Part shown: positions 1-6,931 of the stretch, piece after piece
How the letters are laid out: each line of letters opens with the position of its first letter
Position numbering within the stretch: position 1 is the stretch's first letter
NCBI GenBank assembly: GCA_009665115.1
Contig: WJXE01000005.1
Span: 1 to 22,264, forward strand
Source: Nitrosopumilales archaeon
GTDB lineage: Archaea; Thermoproteota; Nitrososphaeria; Nitrososphaerales; Nitrososphaeraceae
Direction of reading: 5' to 3'
DNA: 22,264 bases
Program-made: the position numbers and the translations under genes
Notes under the pieces: model-generated
What the model saw: the letters and a program-made list of their open reading frames with translations, nothing else
Told to the model about the DNA's origin: nothing
Databases searched by the model: none

Positions 1-46
1 GTTATCAGTTGGCAGAAGGAAGAATACTTCAGCACAGCAATCATAA

Positions 47-154
47 ACATACGGTGGAAGGCTTCTTGATGGACTGCTAAAAACATGGGAGCTACTTACA
101 GAGAGTGGGAGGGCACAAGAATCTGATCCTGGTAACGCGATTGCCTATATTTAA
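47..154 (+). pseudogene. possible 3' remnant of an upstream gene
   Basis: A 35-codon open segment ending in TAA reads like a protein C terminus (it contains GLLKTWELLTESGRAQESD). It is preceded in its own frame by a TAA at 44-46, and the two other frames upstream are open only from the window edge (22-24 codons). The likely explanation is a gene entering from the left with a frameshift near its end, but chance cannot be excluded for so short a stretch. I do not recognise the family. Confidence 0.25.
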
Positions 155-260
155 AAAACGTCCTGTAAGGTTAGATTATACTCCATGTAAGGGCAGAATG
201 GTTACATGAAATATATGTATTTTGTGTCACCATCTTACCTCAGCGAGATAGTTTGGTTAC

Positions 261-310
261 TTTATATATACATTTTAATCGTCTAAGCAACCATTTAAAT
301 TATATTTTGA
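261..310 (+). promoter_or_regulatory. TATA-rich promoter region of egtB
   Basis: Two AT-rich TATA-like elements lie ahead of egtB: tttatatata at 261-270 and aaattatatttt at about 297-308, the latter about 50 bases before the ATG at 357. The second is the better placed archaeal TATA box for a short leader. A purine-rich ttaagggg directly before the start could act as a weak ribosome-binding site. Confidence 0.4.
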
Positions 311-356
311 ACATCAACACAATACCACAGAAGGCTAATAATAGAGTTAAGGGGAT

Positions 357-1976
357 ATGAGAATAGAAAAATTTGTGTTGAATAATAAGTATTATACACG
401 CAATAACAACAATTTTTTAGATAATAGGAATAATAATGACCTTATTACTTTTGATGAATTAATATCTGATTTCATACGCGTTAGAAAGAAAACCCGAGAA
501 CTCTTTAAGCCACTTAAACTAGAAGATGCGGTAGTACAGTCTGATATCTTTGGCAGTCCACCTAACTGGCATCTAGCACATGTTAGCTGGTTCTTTCAGA
601 AGGTGTTAGAAAAACACGGCCAAAGATTGGCAGGAGGATCGGATAGTGATAGTGGTGGCAGCAGCGAGGTCAACAATACTAGTACAACTCGTCGCCGCTA
701 TCGCCATTGTATTAATTTAGAATATCTTAATTCATACTATCAGCGATATGGAAATATTCTTCCAAAATCTGAACGTGGCAAATTTCCTAGGCCAACTGTA
801 CAACAGACTCTGGAATATAGATTGTTTATAGAGAGAAATGTTATTTCATTTTTGAAAGAGAAGGGGAAAGAAGAAGATGATCTCAATAACAAAGGAACAG
901 CATCAGCATCAAGGTTAGAGGAATTGAAGTACGATATTATTTTAGGAAACCAGCATGAGATGCAGCATCAAGAGCTTATGATCTATGATTTTCAACATTA
1001 TTTCCAGCGCTTCCAAGACCCTGCAGATAATTATATACCTGTTAAGGCAGTAGCACAACAGGAAGGACAAGCAGGAGGAGAACAGCGTGGGATAAGACGA
1101 GCGGTGACGAGGAAAGAAGGACCAGAATTAAGAAAAATGGTTGAGATCCCAGGAGGAATTTACGAACTGGGTTTTAATGGTAAAGGGTTTTTTTGTTATG
1201 ATAACGAGCTTCCAGAACATAAAGTGTATCTTCAGCCTTATAAAATAGATGTAACACCAGTTACCAATGCTGACTATATTGAATTTATTGAAGATGGAGG
1301 ATACCGCGACTTTGGATATTGGTTAGCTGATGGATGGGATTTAGTTAGAGAGCATGTTTGGGAAGCTCCACTCTACTGGGAATCTGTTAAAAAAGGAGAA
1401 TACAGTGATACTATCAGTAATAAATATGATGATGGTAGTAGTACTAATAGTACCAAATGGGTGAAGAAGGACTTTCGCGGTATTCATGAAATTAATAGAG
1501 ATGAACCGGTCGTAAATGTTAGCTTTTATGAGGCGGATGCGTACGCCAGGTGGGCTGGAAAGAGACTTCCAACCGAAGCTGAATGGGAAAAGGCAGCAAG
1601 CTGGAATGATGGTCTGCGTAGAAAAACTCTTTATCCTTGGGGAGACGAAAGACCTCAGCCTAAATATGCCAATTTGCAAGAATCGTGCCTTTGGGGCCCA
1701 TCTAGTGTGGGTTCATATCCGGAGGGGAAGAGCTATTATGGCTGCTACCAGATGATAGGTGACGTCTGGGAATGGACATCGTCTGAGTATGTACTATATC
1801 CTGGATTCAAGCCAAAATTCTCAGAATATACCGATAAATGGGCCATAAATCAAAAAGTTCTTAGAGGAGGATGCTTTGCTACCCCAGCCACTCAGATTAG
1901 GAATACTTATAGAAACTATTTCAAACCACACGAAAGAATACTATTCTCGGGATTCAGATGTGCCAAGGATATTTAA
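357..1976 (+). CDS. egtB: EgtB-type hercynine oxygenase (sulfoxide synthase)
   Basis: EgtB is a non-heme iron enzyme that uses O2 to join a thiol (gamma-glutamylcysteine or cysteine) to hercynine in ergothioneine synthesis. The N-terminal DinB-like domain (about 33-215) shows the three expected iron histidines: H75 in WHLAH, then H200 and H204 in GNQHEMQHQEL. The C-terminal FGE-sulfatase/C-type-lectin-like domain (about 262-539) carries VVNVSFYEADAYARWAGKRL, a GDVWEWT motif and the closing RGG-F-ATP...RNTYRN-F...FSGFRCA block seen in EgtB. At 539 residues it is longer than typical EgtB (about 430) because of low-complexity inserts at about 91-113, 168-186 and 235-255. The start is ATG 357, just after ttaagggg. 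EgtD, the expected methyltransferase partner, is not in the window. Related FGE/sulfatase-modifying proteins are less likely given the histidine triad. Confidence 0.9.
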   Translation: MRIEKFVLNNKYYTRNNNNFLDNRNNNDLITFDELISDFIRVRKKTRELFKPLKLEDAVVQSDIFGSPPNWHLAHVSWFFQKVLEKHGQRLAGGSDSDSGGSSEVNNTSTTRRRYRHCINLEYLNSYYQRYGNILPKSERGKFPRPTVQQTLEYRLFIERNVISFLKEKGKEEDDLNNKGTASASRLEELKYDIILGNQHEMQHQELMIYDFQHYFQRFQDPADNYIPVKAVAQQEGQAGGEQRGIRRAVTRKEGPELRKMVEIPGGIYELGFNGKGFFCYDNELPEHKVYLQPYKIDVTPVTNADYIEFIEDGGYRDFGYWLADGWDLVREHVWEAPLYWESVKKGEYSDTISNKYDDGSSTNSTKWVKKDFRGIHEINRDEPVVNVSFYEADAYARWAGKRLPTEAEWEKAASWNDGLRRKTLYPWGDERPQPKYANLQESCLWGPSSVGSYPEGKSYYGCYQMIGDVWEWTSSEYVLYPGFKPKFSEYTDKWAINQKVLRGGCFATPATQIRNTYRNYFKPHERILFSGFRCAKDI

Positions 1977-2096
1977 CTCAGAAAAAAAATCAAGGAAATT
2001 ATAGAATTCATTAGAGTAAACGACCTAAGATTCCGATAAACTCCGATATATATACACGAGAAATGTTTTAGACTATTCGGCGATACATACGATACA

Positions 2097-2312
2097 TTGA
2101 CTCCTGACATCAACCCAGGGGTACTAACCCTTCACATTTCCTCAGATATACGCCTATACGCCTACTACCCTAAGACAGAAAAACAAAGATCGAGAGATTA
2201 TCAGGGCAACAACCCCTTGGAGCGAAGGTGGTATATCCTGTCGTCTATAGGATGCGATGTATGTGTATTTATCAAAGAAACTAGTAGTAGATTCTGTAAG
2301 AAGAATAATTAA
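2097..2312 (+). CDS. doubtful hypothetical protein
   Basis: This is a 71-codon frame from a TTG start. The frame is open further up, to a TAA at 2037-2039, making about 90 codons without a stop. The product has a mixed, fairly protein-like composition (for example SDIRLYAYYPKTEKQRSRDY) and two cysteines in GCDVCVF. No ribosome-binding site or motif supports it, and the frame overlaps other short frames. I do not recognise it; it may be a chance frame or a gene remnant downstream of egtB. Confidence 0.25.
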   Translation: MTPDINPGVLTLHISSDIRLYAYYPKTEKQRSRDYQGNNPLERRWYILSSIGCDVCVFIKETSSRFCKKNN

Positions 2313-2328
2313 ATCACGATTTTTTATG

Positions 2329-2940
2329 TCAATACACTTCGTCTCGTGTGCTCACCGTTTCGTTTTCTACAGACAGACAATTACAGTTTCCTTGTGCATA
2401 CCAAGTCTCAAACCACTTTACTTTTTTTTGCCACATCTAATGCAGCGATTCATCATTAAATGCACACTCTCGTTTTATCACAGCTTTCATAGTATAGGAC
2501 GCTTCCTGGATTCGGTAGTAGTATGAAAAATGTCTTCCTTTTCGCATTTTTTTGTGTCTATATGATACCCTAGGGTATTCAAGCAATCCTGCCTCAATTA
2601 TCATATCATCAGAGGGTCGTAATTAACATTGCTCTACATAGTACCCGATTTCGTTTTAAAGATAGAACTAATTCAGTGTTAGTCAAATCGTAATCAGCGG
2701 TCTGCAACTTAGCTTATTTTGCTGCCCAAAAAAAACGCCATTTTGGCGTGTCTTTTGACCAGAACTGCAATTCTAATGGAGGTATTGACTACGTAGTAAC
2801 ATAATACAGGCATTATCTCACTCACCATACCACAATTGGATTTGTCAGCAGGTGATAGCCAGTTGTTGAGAATGCTATCAAGTTTCTACCGGACATACCG
2901 GTAAGTAAGAACCAAAGCTATTGCATACTAAACCAACCAG
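2329..2940 (-). pseudogene. decayed gene in three successive frames
   Basis: Reading the minus strand downward, one protein-like segment follows another with a change of frame each time. Positions about 2885-2709 give 58 codons (KLDSILNNWLSPADKSNCG..., ending AFFLGSKIS). Positions 2713-2609 give 34 codons (KLQTADYDLTNTELVLSLKR...). Positions 2622-2440 give about 61 codons (EYPRVSYRHKKMRKGRHF...), then a TAG at 2437-2439 and 35 more codons (KVKWFETWYAQGNCNCLSV...) to a TGA at 2329-2331. A further in-frame piece (IALVLTYRYVR) precedes an in-frame TAG at 2886-2888. This is what a gene of roughly 200 residues would look like after at least two frameshifts and two nonsense changes. I cannot name the family. 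Two adjacent small genes remain an alternative. Confidence 0.4.
2735..2749. repeat. short perfect inverted repeat
   Basis: acgcca (2735-2740) and tggcgt (2744-2749) form a 6-bp stem with a 3-base loop, preceded by an A tract of eight and followed by tctttt. On the plus strand it resembles a hairpin-plus-T-tract terminator, but no confident gene ends just upstream, and it lies inside a decayed coding frame on the minus strand. Confidence 0.3.
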
Positions 2941-3124
2941 CATTAAAGGATAACATTCCTGTTTACATAATATCAGGAAGCGATACTCTACGACGAATGT
3001 GTATTCATCAAATAGAATAATACTTAAGAATCACAAGTTTTTTTTGTCTATTATAATTAGCATGTATAGCAAGAAATCCTACTCCTTCTAATATAGAATA
3101 ATAATTTGGGTATAAAATTGGCCT

Positions 3125-3220
3125 ATGCGACAAGAGAGGTTGGGAGTTATGAAGAGTCGTAAGGTTTATAGATTCTCGACCCAATCACTCTCTAAGCCGT
3201 CTACACTCTTTCAGTTCTAA
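3125..3220 (+). CDS. doubtful micro-ORF of 31 codons
   Basis: An ATG frame of 31 codons (begins MRQERLGVMKSRKVYRF), basic in composition, with a tataaaat element only about 10 bases upstream, too close for a normal TATA box. No homology is recognised. It is listed only because the surrounding stretch from 2941 to 3412 otherwise holds nothing I can identify. Confidence 0.15.
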   Translation: MRQERLGVMKSRKVYRFSTQSLSKPSTLFQF

Positions 3221-3412
3221 ACAATAACGACCTGTAGAATAGTAGTCACGTCCGTTTTTGTGTCTAAAGGTAAAAGTTACGCTATTCACAAAAATAGTTT
3301 AAGCTCTCAAAATTAGAACATCACGTCAGGATGTCATAGTAAGGAGTGGATTGAATTCCACTTCTCCTTTTGGTACAGTACACACCAGAGCAGTTTGGTT
3401 ACTATCTAACCT

Positions 3413-3679
3413 TTATTTCCCACTGATGTAATTAATAGGCGTTATTTCATCCATTGTGTTCTGTATTTGCAATAAACGCATACCTTTCTCTGTTGTTCTG
3501 TAAGTCCGCATCCCCTCTTCATATTCTATCAAACCATTTTCAACTAAAAGCGCTAGATATTCTCTTAGCTGATTAAAAGATAGGTATGCTTTGTACATTA
3601 GTTTTGTTTTAGTGGCTCCTCCACCATTTGCTGCATCCAAAAGTAGCCCGACTATGTCACTCCTGCTTCTGTATTTCAT
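3413..3679 (-). CDS. winged helix-turn-helix transcriptional regulator (HTH_45-like)
   Basis: An 88-residue single-domain DNA-binding protein. The pattern is that of the small archaeal winged-helix regulators common in Thaumarchaeota: an N-terminal helix with RSRSDIVGLLLDAA, a TKTKLMYKAYLSFNQLREYLA recognition-helix region, then LVENGLIEYEEGMRTYRTTEKG as the beta wing, and a short C-terminal helix. Such proteins usually act as dimers on promoters. No ligand-binding domain is present, so no effector can be inferred. It stands alone, with no confident gene within 600 bases, so its target is unknown. The ATG at 3679 sits about 32-39 bases after a minus-strand TATA-like element, consistent with a short or absent leader. 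Confidence 0.8.
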   Translation of the reverse strand: MKYRSRSDIVGLLLDAANGGGATKTKLMYKAYLSFNQLREYLALLVENGLIEYEEGMRTYRTTEKGMRLLQIQNTMDEITPINYISGK

Positions 3680-3710
3680 TTTGTTCTGAGATAGGGAATG
3701 AAAACCAACT

Positions 3711-3718
3711 ATTTATGA
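3711..3718 (-). promoter_or_regulatory. TATA box of the winged-helix gene
   Basis: Read on the minus strand this is tcataaat, 32-39 bases before the ATG at 3679, the spacing expected for an archaeal gene with a very short leader. Confidence 0.4.
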
Positions 3719-4313
3719 GAAGCCCAACTTAGTACTAAAGTCTATGTCAAGTTCTATTATAGGATACTATTTCATTGTTTTATCGAGTCTAACCATCTGC
3801 ATGTACAAGTAAGCATTATACTATAGAAATTATACATTTTCTCTTCAACTGGTTGTAAGATCTTGTGTAGAATGGGGGAATTGTAAGATAGATCACGTTA
3901 AGGCGATATTTATTCTTCGTGGATGACGATAAATTTACGTCCAACGGATTTAAAAGGTGTCAGATCCCAAGGAGAAGAAACTATACGATTTTCACTTTTG
4001 TGTTATGCATAAGCTGATTATTCTAACGTGTTCCCATTGACTCACACCTTTAAGAGGTGCATGAAAGAGTATGAAGATGCTGGTATAAACGTGAGCGATA
4101 AATTTACGACATCGATATTATTGGAATTCAGGTCGACCATTATAAGAAGATTGAGATATTCGAGACAGACAGATGGGAATAAAGACTGTCGTTAAGAAGA
4201 TTTTGATATCAGATTTACCGCACCTATGATAGGCCACACGAAAAAAGACGACAAGCAGAAACCTCTGGCCGTGGCGGGCAGTAATCATTAAGATTACACA
4301 GTACCATGGTACA
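3719..4313. other. intergenic stretch with no supported gene
   Basis: About 600 bases without a gene I can defend. A plus-strand frame from ATG 3923 runs 29 codons to TAA 4010, then 60 more codons without a stop to TAA 4193. The second half is somewhat protein-like (TFKRCMKEYEDAGINVSDKF), so this may be another gene remnant, but one stop in 90 codons is expected by chance somewhere in this much noncoding DNA. Confidence 0.3.
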
Positions 4314-4679
4314 CTATCTATTACAGCAGTCATCTTTATTTTCACATTTACAATTTTCTGGTCCCTGTAAACAGTATGGACATATAATAGAGCCACACCC
4401 GACACAAGTGTTGTCGGATCTATTACATCCCCAATGCTTACATTCATAGTTAGTCAACTCTACCGTTCCCCCATTTACTCTGACAATTATACCTACACGA
4501 CAGTGCACTTATTTAATCATAGTCTCTGCATCCCTTGGAATCAAGTTTTAGAATTTGCTAACAATCTCATCCTCGAAGAGATCCAATGCCTCGTGTTGCC
4601 TCGCACTTCAAAATTGATAATCAGATGCTCTACTCTCTTTGTGTCTATTCACAGGTACCTTTAATGACTTGGTGACTTT
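4314..4679 (-). pseudogene. decayed gene with a Cys-rich C-terminal part
   Basis: The lower part (4508-4314, GTG start, 64 residues) is cysteine-rich, with CKHWGC, CVGCGSIICPYCLQG and CKC, a zinc-ribbon or treble-clef-like pattern. The same frame continues upstream through TAA 4509-4511, TAA 4548-4550 and TGA 4608-4610, and the segments between these stops are strongly protein-like (ARQHEALDLFEDEIVSKF, then NLIPRDAETMIK). The best reading is a gene of about 110-120 residues with three nonsense changes, not a free-standing 64-residue protein. If the GTG is used, a short zinc-binding protein could still be made, but no ribosome-binding site or TATA box is evident before it. The family is not recognised. 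Confidence 0.5.
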
Positions 4680-4843
4680 TCACTATACGTACTAATAATG
4701 TCGTTTGCCATAACGAAAACACCTTGAGTTAAAGACAACAGTTGATGCAACTTAAGGTAGCGTAGTGAGATAAGACAACATCAGGCGTTAGAGAGTCAGA
4801 CACCCGCACAGAGAGCAGGAATAGGGATTAAGGGGAATGACAA

Positions 4844-4930
4844 ATGGATGACCACGATGAAGAATGCGAAGAATTCAAGATGAAACATGAAGGATCTTCA
4901 GAAAAGTTGGACAAAATGTTTAATTACTGA
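4844..4930 (+). CDS. acidic micro-ORF ahead of pyrE
   Basis: A 28-codon ATG frame (begins MDDHDEECEEFKMKHEG, ends EKLDKMFNY). It lies 8 bases after ttaagggga, one of the better ribosome-binding-like sequences in the window, and ends 23 bases before the first possible pyrE start. Composition is charged and has no low-complexity runs. It could be a small conserved protein, a leader peptide coupled to pyrE, or chance. No family is recognised. Confidence 0.35.
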   Translation: MDDHDEECEEFKMKHEGSSEKLDKMFNY

Positions 4931-4953
4931 TTGGTTGCAGAAATCATTAGCCA

Positions 4954-5535
4954 TTGTTTGAGAAAATGCAGGCGTTAATCGATATTGTCAAGAAAAAAGG
5001 AATTGTCGTCGATGACATAACATTATCGAGTGGTGAAAAAAGTGAATATTATTATGATTTAAAGAACGTCTCGTTAGATCCCGAGGCAATAGACATCATA
5101 GGGGATTTGTTATTGGAAGAAATAGTGCTTAAGTATGGTAAAGTAAAGTCTGTTGGTGGGTTAGCGAGTGGCGCAATTCCACTAGTAACAGCAGTGGTAT
5201 TGAAGAGCTCTAATAGCGTTGAAGGCATAAATGGGTTTTTTGTAAGGAAAGAACGTAACCCGCATGGGTTACAGAAAATAATTGAGGGTAAGATAATACC
5301 CCCAGTCGTAATAGTCGATGACGTGATGACTACAGGGGGTAGCATACGACTAGCAATAGAAGCTCTGAGACAAGAGGGATTTAATGTCGAAGGCGTCTTC
5401 ACCGTCTTAGACAGAGAAGAAAATAATGAATTGAGAAAGACCTTCAAATGTTTCTCTTTGCTAAAGCACTCTCAATTTAAGCCCTTCATTGAAGAACACG
5501 TAAAGAGAAAGAAAAAAACGAAAATAGAAAACTAG
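4954..5535 (+). CDS. pyrE: orotate phosphoribosyltransferase
   Basis: PyrE transfers the phosphoribosyl group of PRPP to orotate to give OMP, the fifth step of de novo pyrimidine synthesis, in the cytoplasm as a dimer. The PRPP-binding signature VVIVDDVMTTGGS is at about 118-130, the flexible catalytic loop region FFVRKERNPHGLQKIIEG at about 95-112, and the orotate-side TLSSGEKSEYYYDLKN at about 23-38. The length of 193 residues is normal for the family. The frame has a stop at 4948-4950, so the start is either TTG 4954 or ATG 4966; ATG 4966 (starting MQALIDIVKK) is equally credible. No other pyr gene is nearby. The C terminus ends in a lysine-rich tail (VKRKKKTKIEN). Confidence 0.93.
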   Translation: MFEKMQALIDIVKKKGIVVDDITLSSGEKSEYYYDLKNVSLDPEAIDIIGDLLLEEIVLKYGKVKSVGGLASGAIPLVTAVVLKSSNSVEGINGFFVRKERNPHGLQKIIEGKIIPPVVIVDDVMTTGGSIRLAIEALRQEGFNVEGVFTVLDREENNELRKTFKCFSLLKHSQFKPFIEEHVKRKKKTKIEN

Positions 5536-5766
5536 CCTTTTACCAACTGTTTTCCAACAACTGATTTGAAAAACGTAAGAACCAACAGAACCCATTTTAC
5601 TCTTTCAGAACATTGTTTAGAGCAAAACCGATAAATGTGTTCATAATCAAGACCATGTTCGACAAAAAAGGAACAAAAATTCATAACATAATGTCGTAAT
5701 GGGATTCTAGATTAAGGGATCAAAAATATTATCTCAGACTCTGAATTAAATATACCGTAAAATGAG

Positions 5767-6192
5767 ATGAATAAACTGATATTGACAATGTTTGTACCTG
5801 TTATAGTCCTAGCATTTGTCACAAATAACGGTATCGTTATTTCAGCGTTAGCCGTAGGTAGCAGCAGTTCCGGGCAAGTAATCCAAGAGGCAGTAAACAC
5901 TAGTAATCCTGAACTTGACAAGCAGGTTAATAAATTCTATGACTGTGTTTCTAAAATAACTCACGAACCCCAAGAACCTGGTAAAGCAGAAGTTGATAAC
6001 TGCTATTTTCAGATATTTGGAGGAAGCATCGACAATAGTAGCGGCATTACATTGCCTTCAAATGAATCGCCATTGAGCGTAAGTAATAGTCAAAGAAGTA
6101 ACGAAAATTCAGGTCAGGGCAGCAATACTGGAAATAGCGGACAGATTGTGAGCGAAGGCGTACATAGTAAGATCGTAAAGCAATTCAGATGA
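5767..6192 (+). CDS. secreted protein of unknown function
   Basis: A 141-residue protein with a clear Sec-type signal: MNK, then a hydrophobic core to about residue 29 (LTMFVPVIVLAFV ... VISALAV), followed by a Ser/Gly stretch where cleavage is likely. The mature part is polar and holds two cysteines (FYDCVSKI and VDNCYFQI) that could form a disulfide. The C-terminal third is rich in Ser, Asn and Gly (SNSQRSNENSGQGSNTGNSG), a flexible tail. It is probably exported or cell-surface. I recognise no domain. Its TGA stop overlaps the ATG of the response-regulator frame (ATGA at 6189-6192), so the two may be translated from one message. Confidence 0.65.
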   Translation: MNKLILTMFVPVIVLAFVTNNGIVISALAVGSSSSGQVIQEAVNTSNPELDKQVNKFYDCVSKITHEPQEPGKAEVDNCYFQIFGGSIDNSSGITLPSNESPLSVSNSQRSNENSGQGSNTGNSGQIVSEGVHSKIVKQFR

Positions 6193-6584
6193 TAGAAGAG
6201 TATTCTATTGCCTATGCAATGACAGCAGAAACAAAAAAGGAAAATGGCAAGAAAAAAATTTTGGTAGTAGACGATGAACCAGATGTTTTAACACTGCTAA
6301 AGAAGGTTTTAAAGGAGAATGGACTCAAAGCGGATTCTCATGATGATCCTATTTTGACATTAGAGAATTTTAAAGCTGGTTTATACGACTTACTTTTATT
6401 GGATATCAAAATGCCAAAAATGGATGGCTTGCATTTCCAAGGAAATGAAAAAGATAGACAATTAGATTGTGGTGTGTTTTTAACATCTAGTGAGATGTAT
6501 TGTGAGAAGTTTAGGAAAGAAAAAGAGTTCGCATCATTAGATAAGGATTTAGTCATTCGAAATCCATTTGACATGAAGGCTTGA
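6189..6584 (+). CDS. response-regulator receiver protein, damaged
   Basis: A stand-alone CheY-like receiver. The N-terminal half is intact: KILVVDDEPDVLTLLKKVL with acidic pocket D28/D29, and YDLLLLDIKMPKMDG with phosphoacceptor D72. T99 (FLTSSEMY) is also present. The conserved C-terminal Lys is Asn (IRNPF, N125), and the part between MDG and FLTSS (HFQGNEKDRQLDCGV) is unlike the family. Reading that part in another frame (6433-6480) gives ISKEMKKIDN, a stop, then IVVCF, the expected consensus. After residue 130 a shifted frame continues LDKVNKYNNKSN to TAA 6616. The gene therefore seems to have suffered about three indels and is probably losing function. The start overlaps the preceding stop; Met 11 is an alternative start. 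Confidence 0.75.
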   Translation: MIEEYSIAYAMTAETKKENGKKKILVVDDEPDVLTLLKKVLKENGLKADSHDDPILTLENFKAGLYDLLLLDIKMPKMDGLHFQGNEKDRQLDCGVFLTSSEMYCEKFRKEKEFASLDKDLVIRNPFDMKA

Positions 6585-6709
6585 TAAGGTAAATAAGTAC
6601 AATAATAAGTCAAACTAAATAATACTAATAATAATAGGCATATGAAAGAAAACACGAAAATAAACCCTTCCTTATTGCTACACTAAAGACTTTTTCGACT
6701 ATTCAAGAA

Positions 6710-6868
6710 TCAAATATTGTGTGAATTTAAAAAAAAGAGTATTTCAGCCGGGAGACCTCACAGTTTCAATGAGGCCGACGATGGCTCCATTGTGTTTTTC
6801 AGGGACTCAACACCTTCCTCATGAGATGTGACGGTGATCAATGTAGTGGATGTAGTATTTGGATTGTT
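6710..6868 (-). pseudogene. possible gene fragment with one internal stop
   Basis: This minus-strand frame has 52 codons and a single TGA. The upper part reads TTLITVTSHEEGVESLKNT, and the lower part after the stop reads GLPAEILFFLNSHNI. A neighbouring frame over the middle gives GAIVGLIETVRSP. Composition suggests coding descent with a frameshift, but the stretch is short and no family is recognised. Nothing else is seen between 6619 and the promoter at 6896. Confidence 0.25.
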
Positions 6869-6895
6869 TTAGCAACATTGGCTAGTACTACTAAC

Positions 6896-6904
6896 CTATA
6901 TAAG
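6896..6904 (+). promoter_or_regulatory. TATA box of the long CDF gene
   Basis: ctatataag lies 28-36 bases before the GTG start at 6932. This is the classical archaeal spacing for a nearly leaderless transcript, and it supports the GTG start. Confidence 0.6.
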
Positions 6905-6931
6905 ATAATTTAAATAACCTACAAGATAATC

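Noticed and set aside
3..77. C-terminal fragment resembling the LAEGR motif of adenosylhomocysteinase
   Set aside because: Only five residues agree and the frame stops at once, whereas that enzyme continues well beyond the motif.
3923..4195. Plus-strand frame of 90 codons with one TAA
   Set aside because: The second half looks somewhat protein-like, but one stop in 90 codons is expected by chance across several kilobases of noncoding DNA; kept only as a note in the intergenic entry.
4118..4447. 109-codon minus-strand frame
   Set aside because: It overlaps the better supported Cys-rich frame in another phase and has an unconvincing composition.
5539..5640. pyrE frame staying open for 33 codons after its stop
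   Set aside because: pyrE already has full family length; the extension has no family character.
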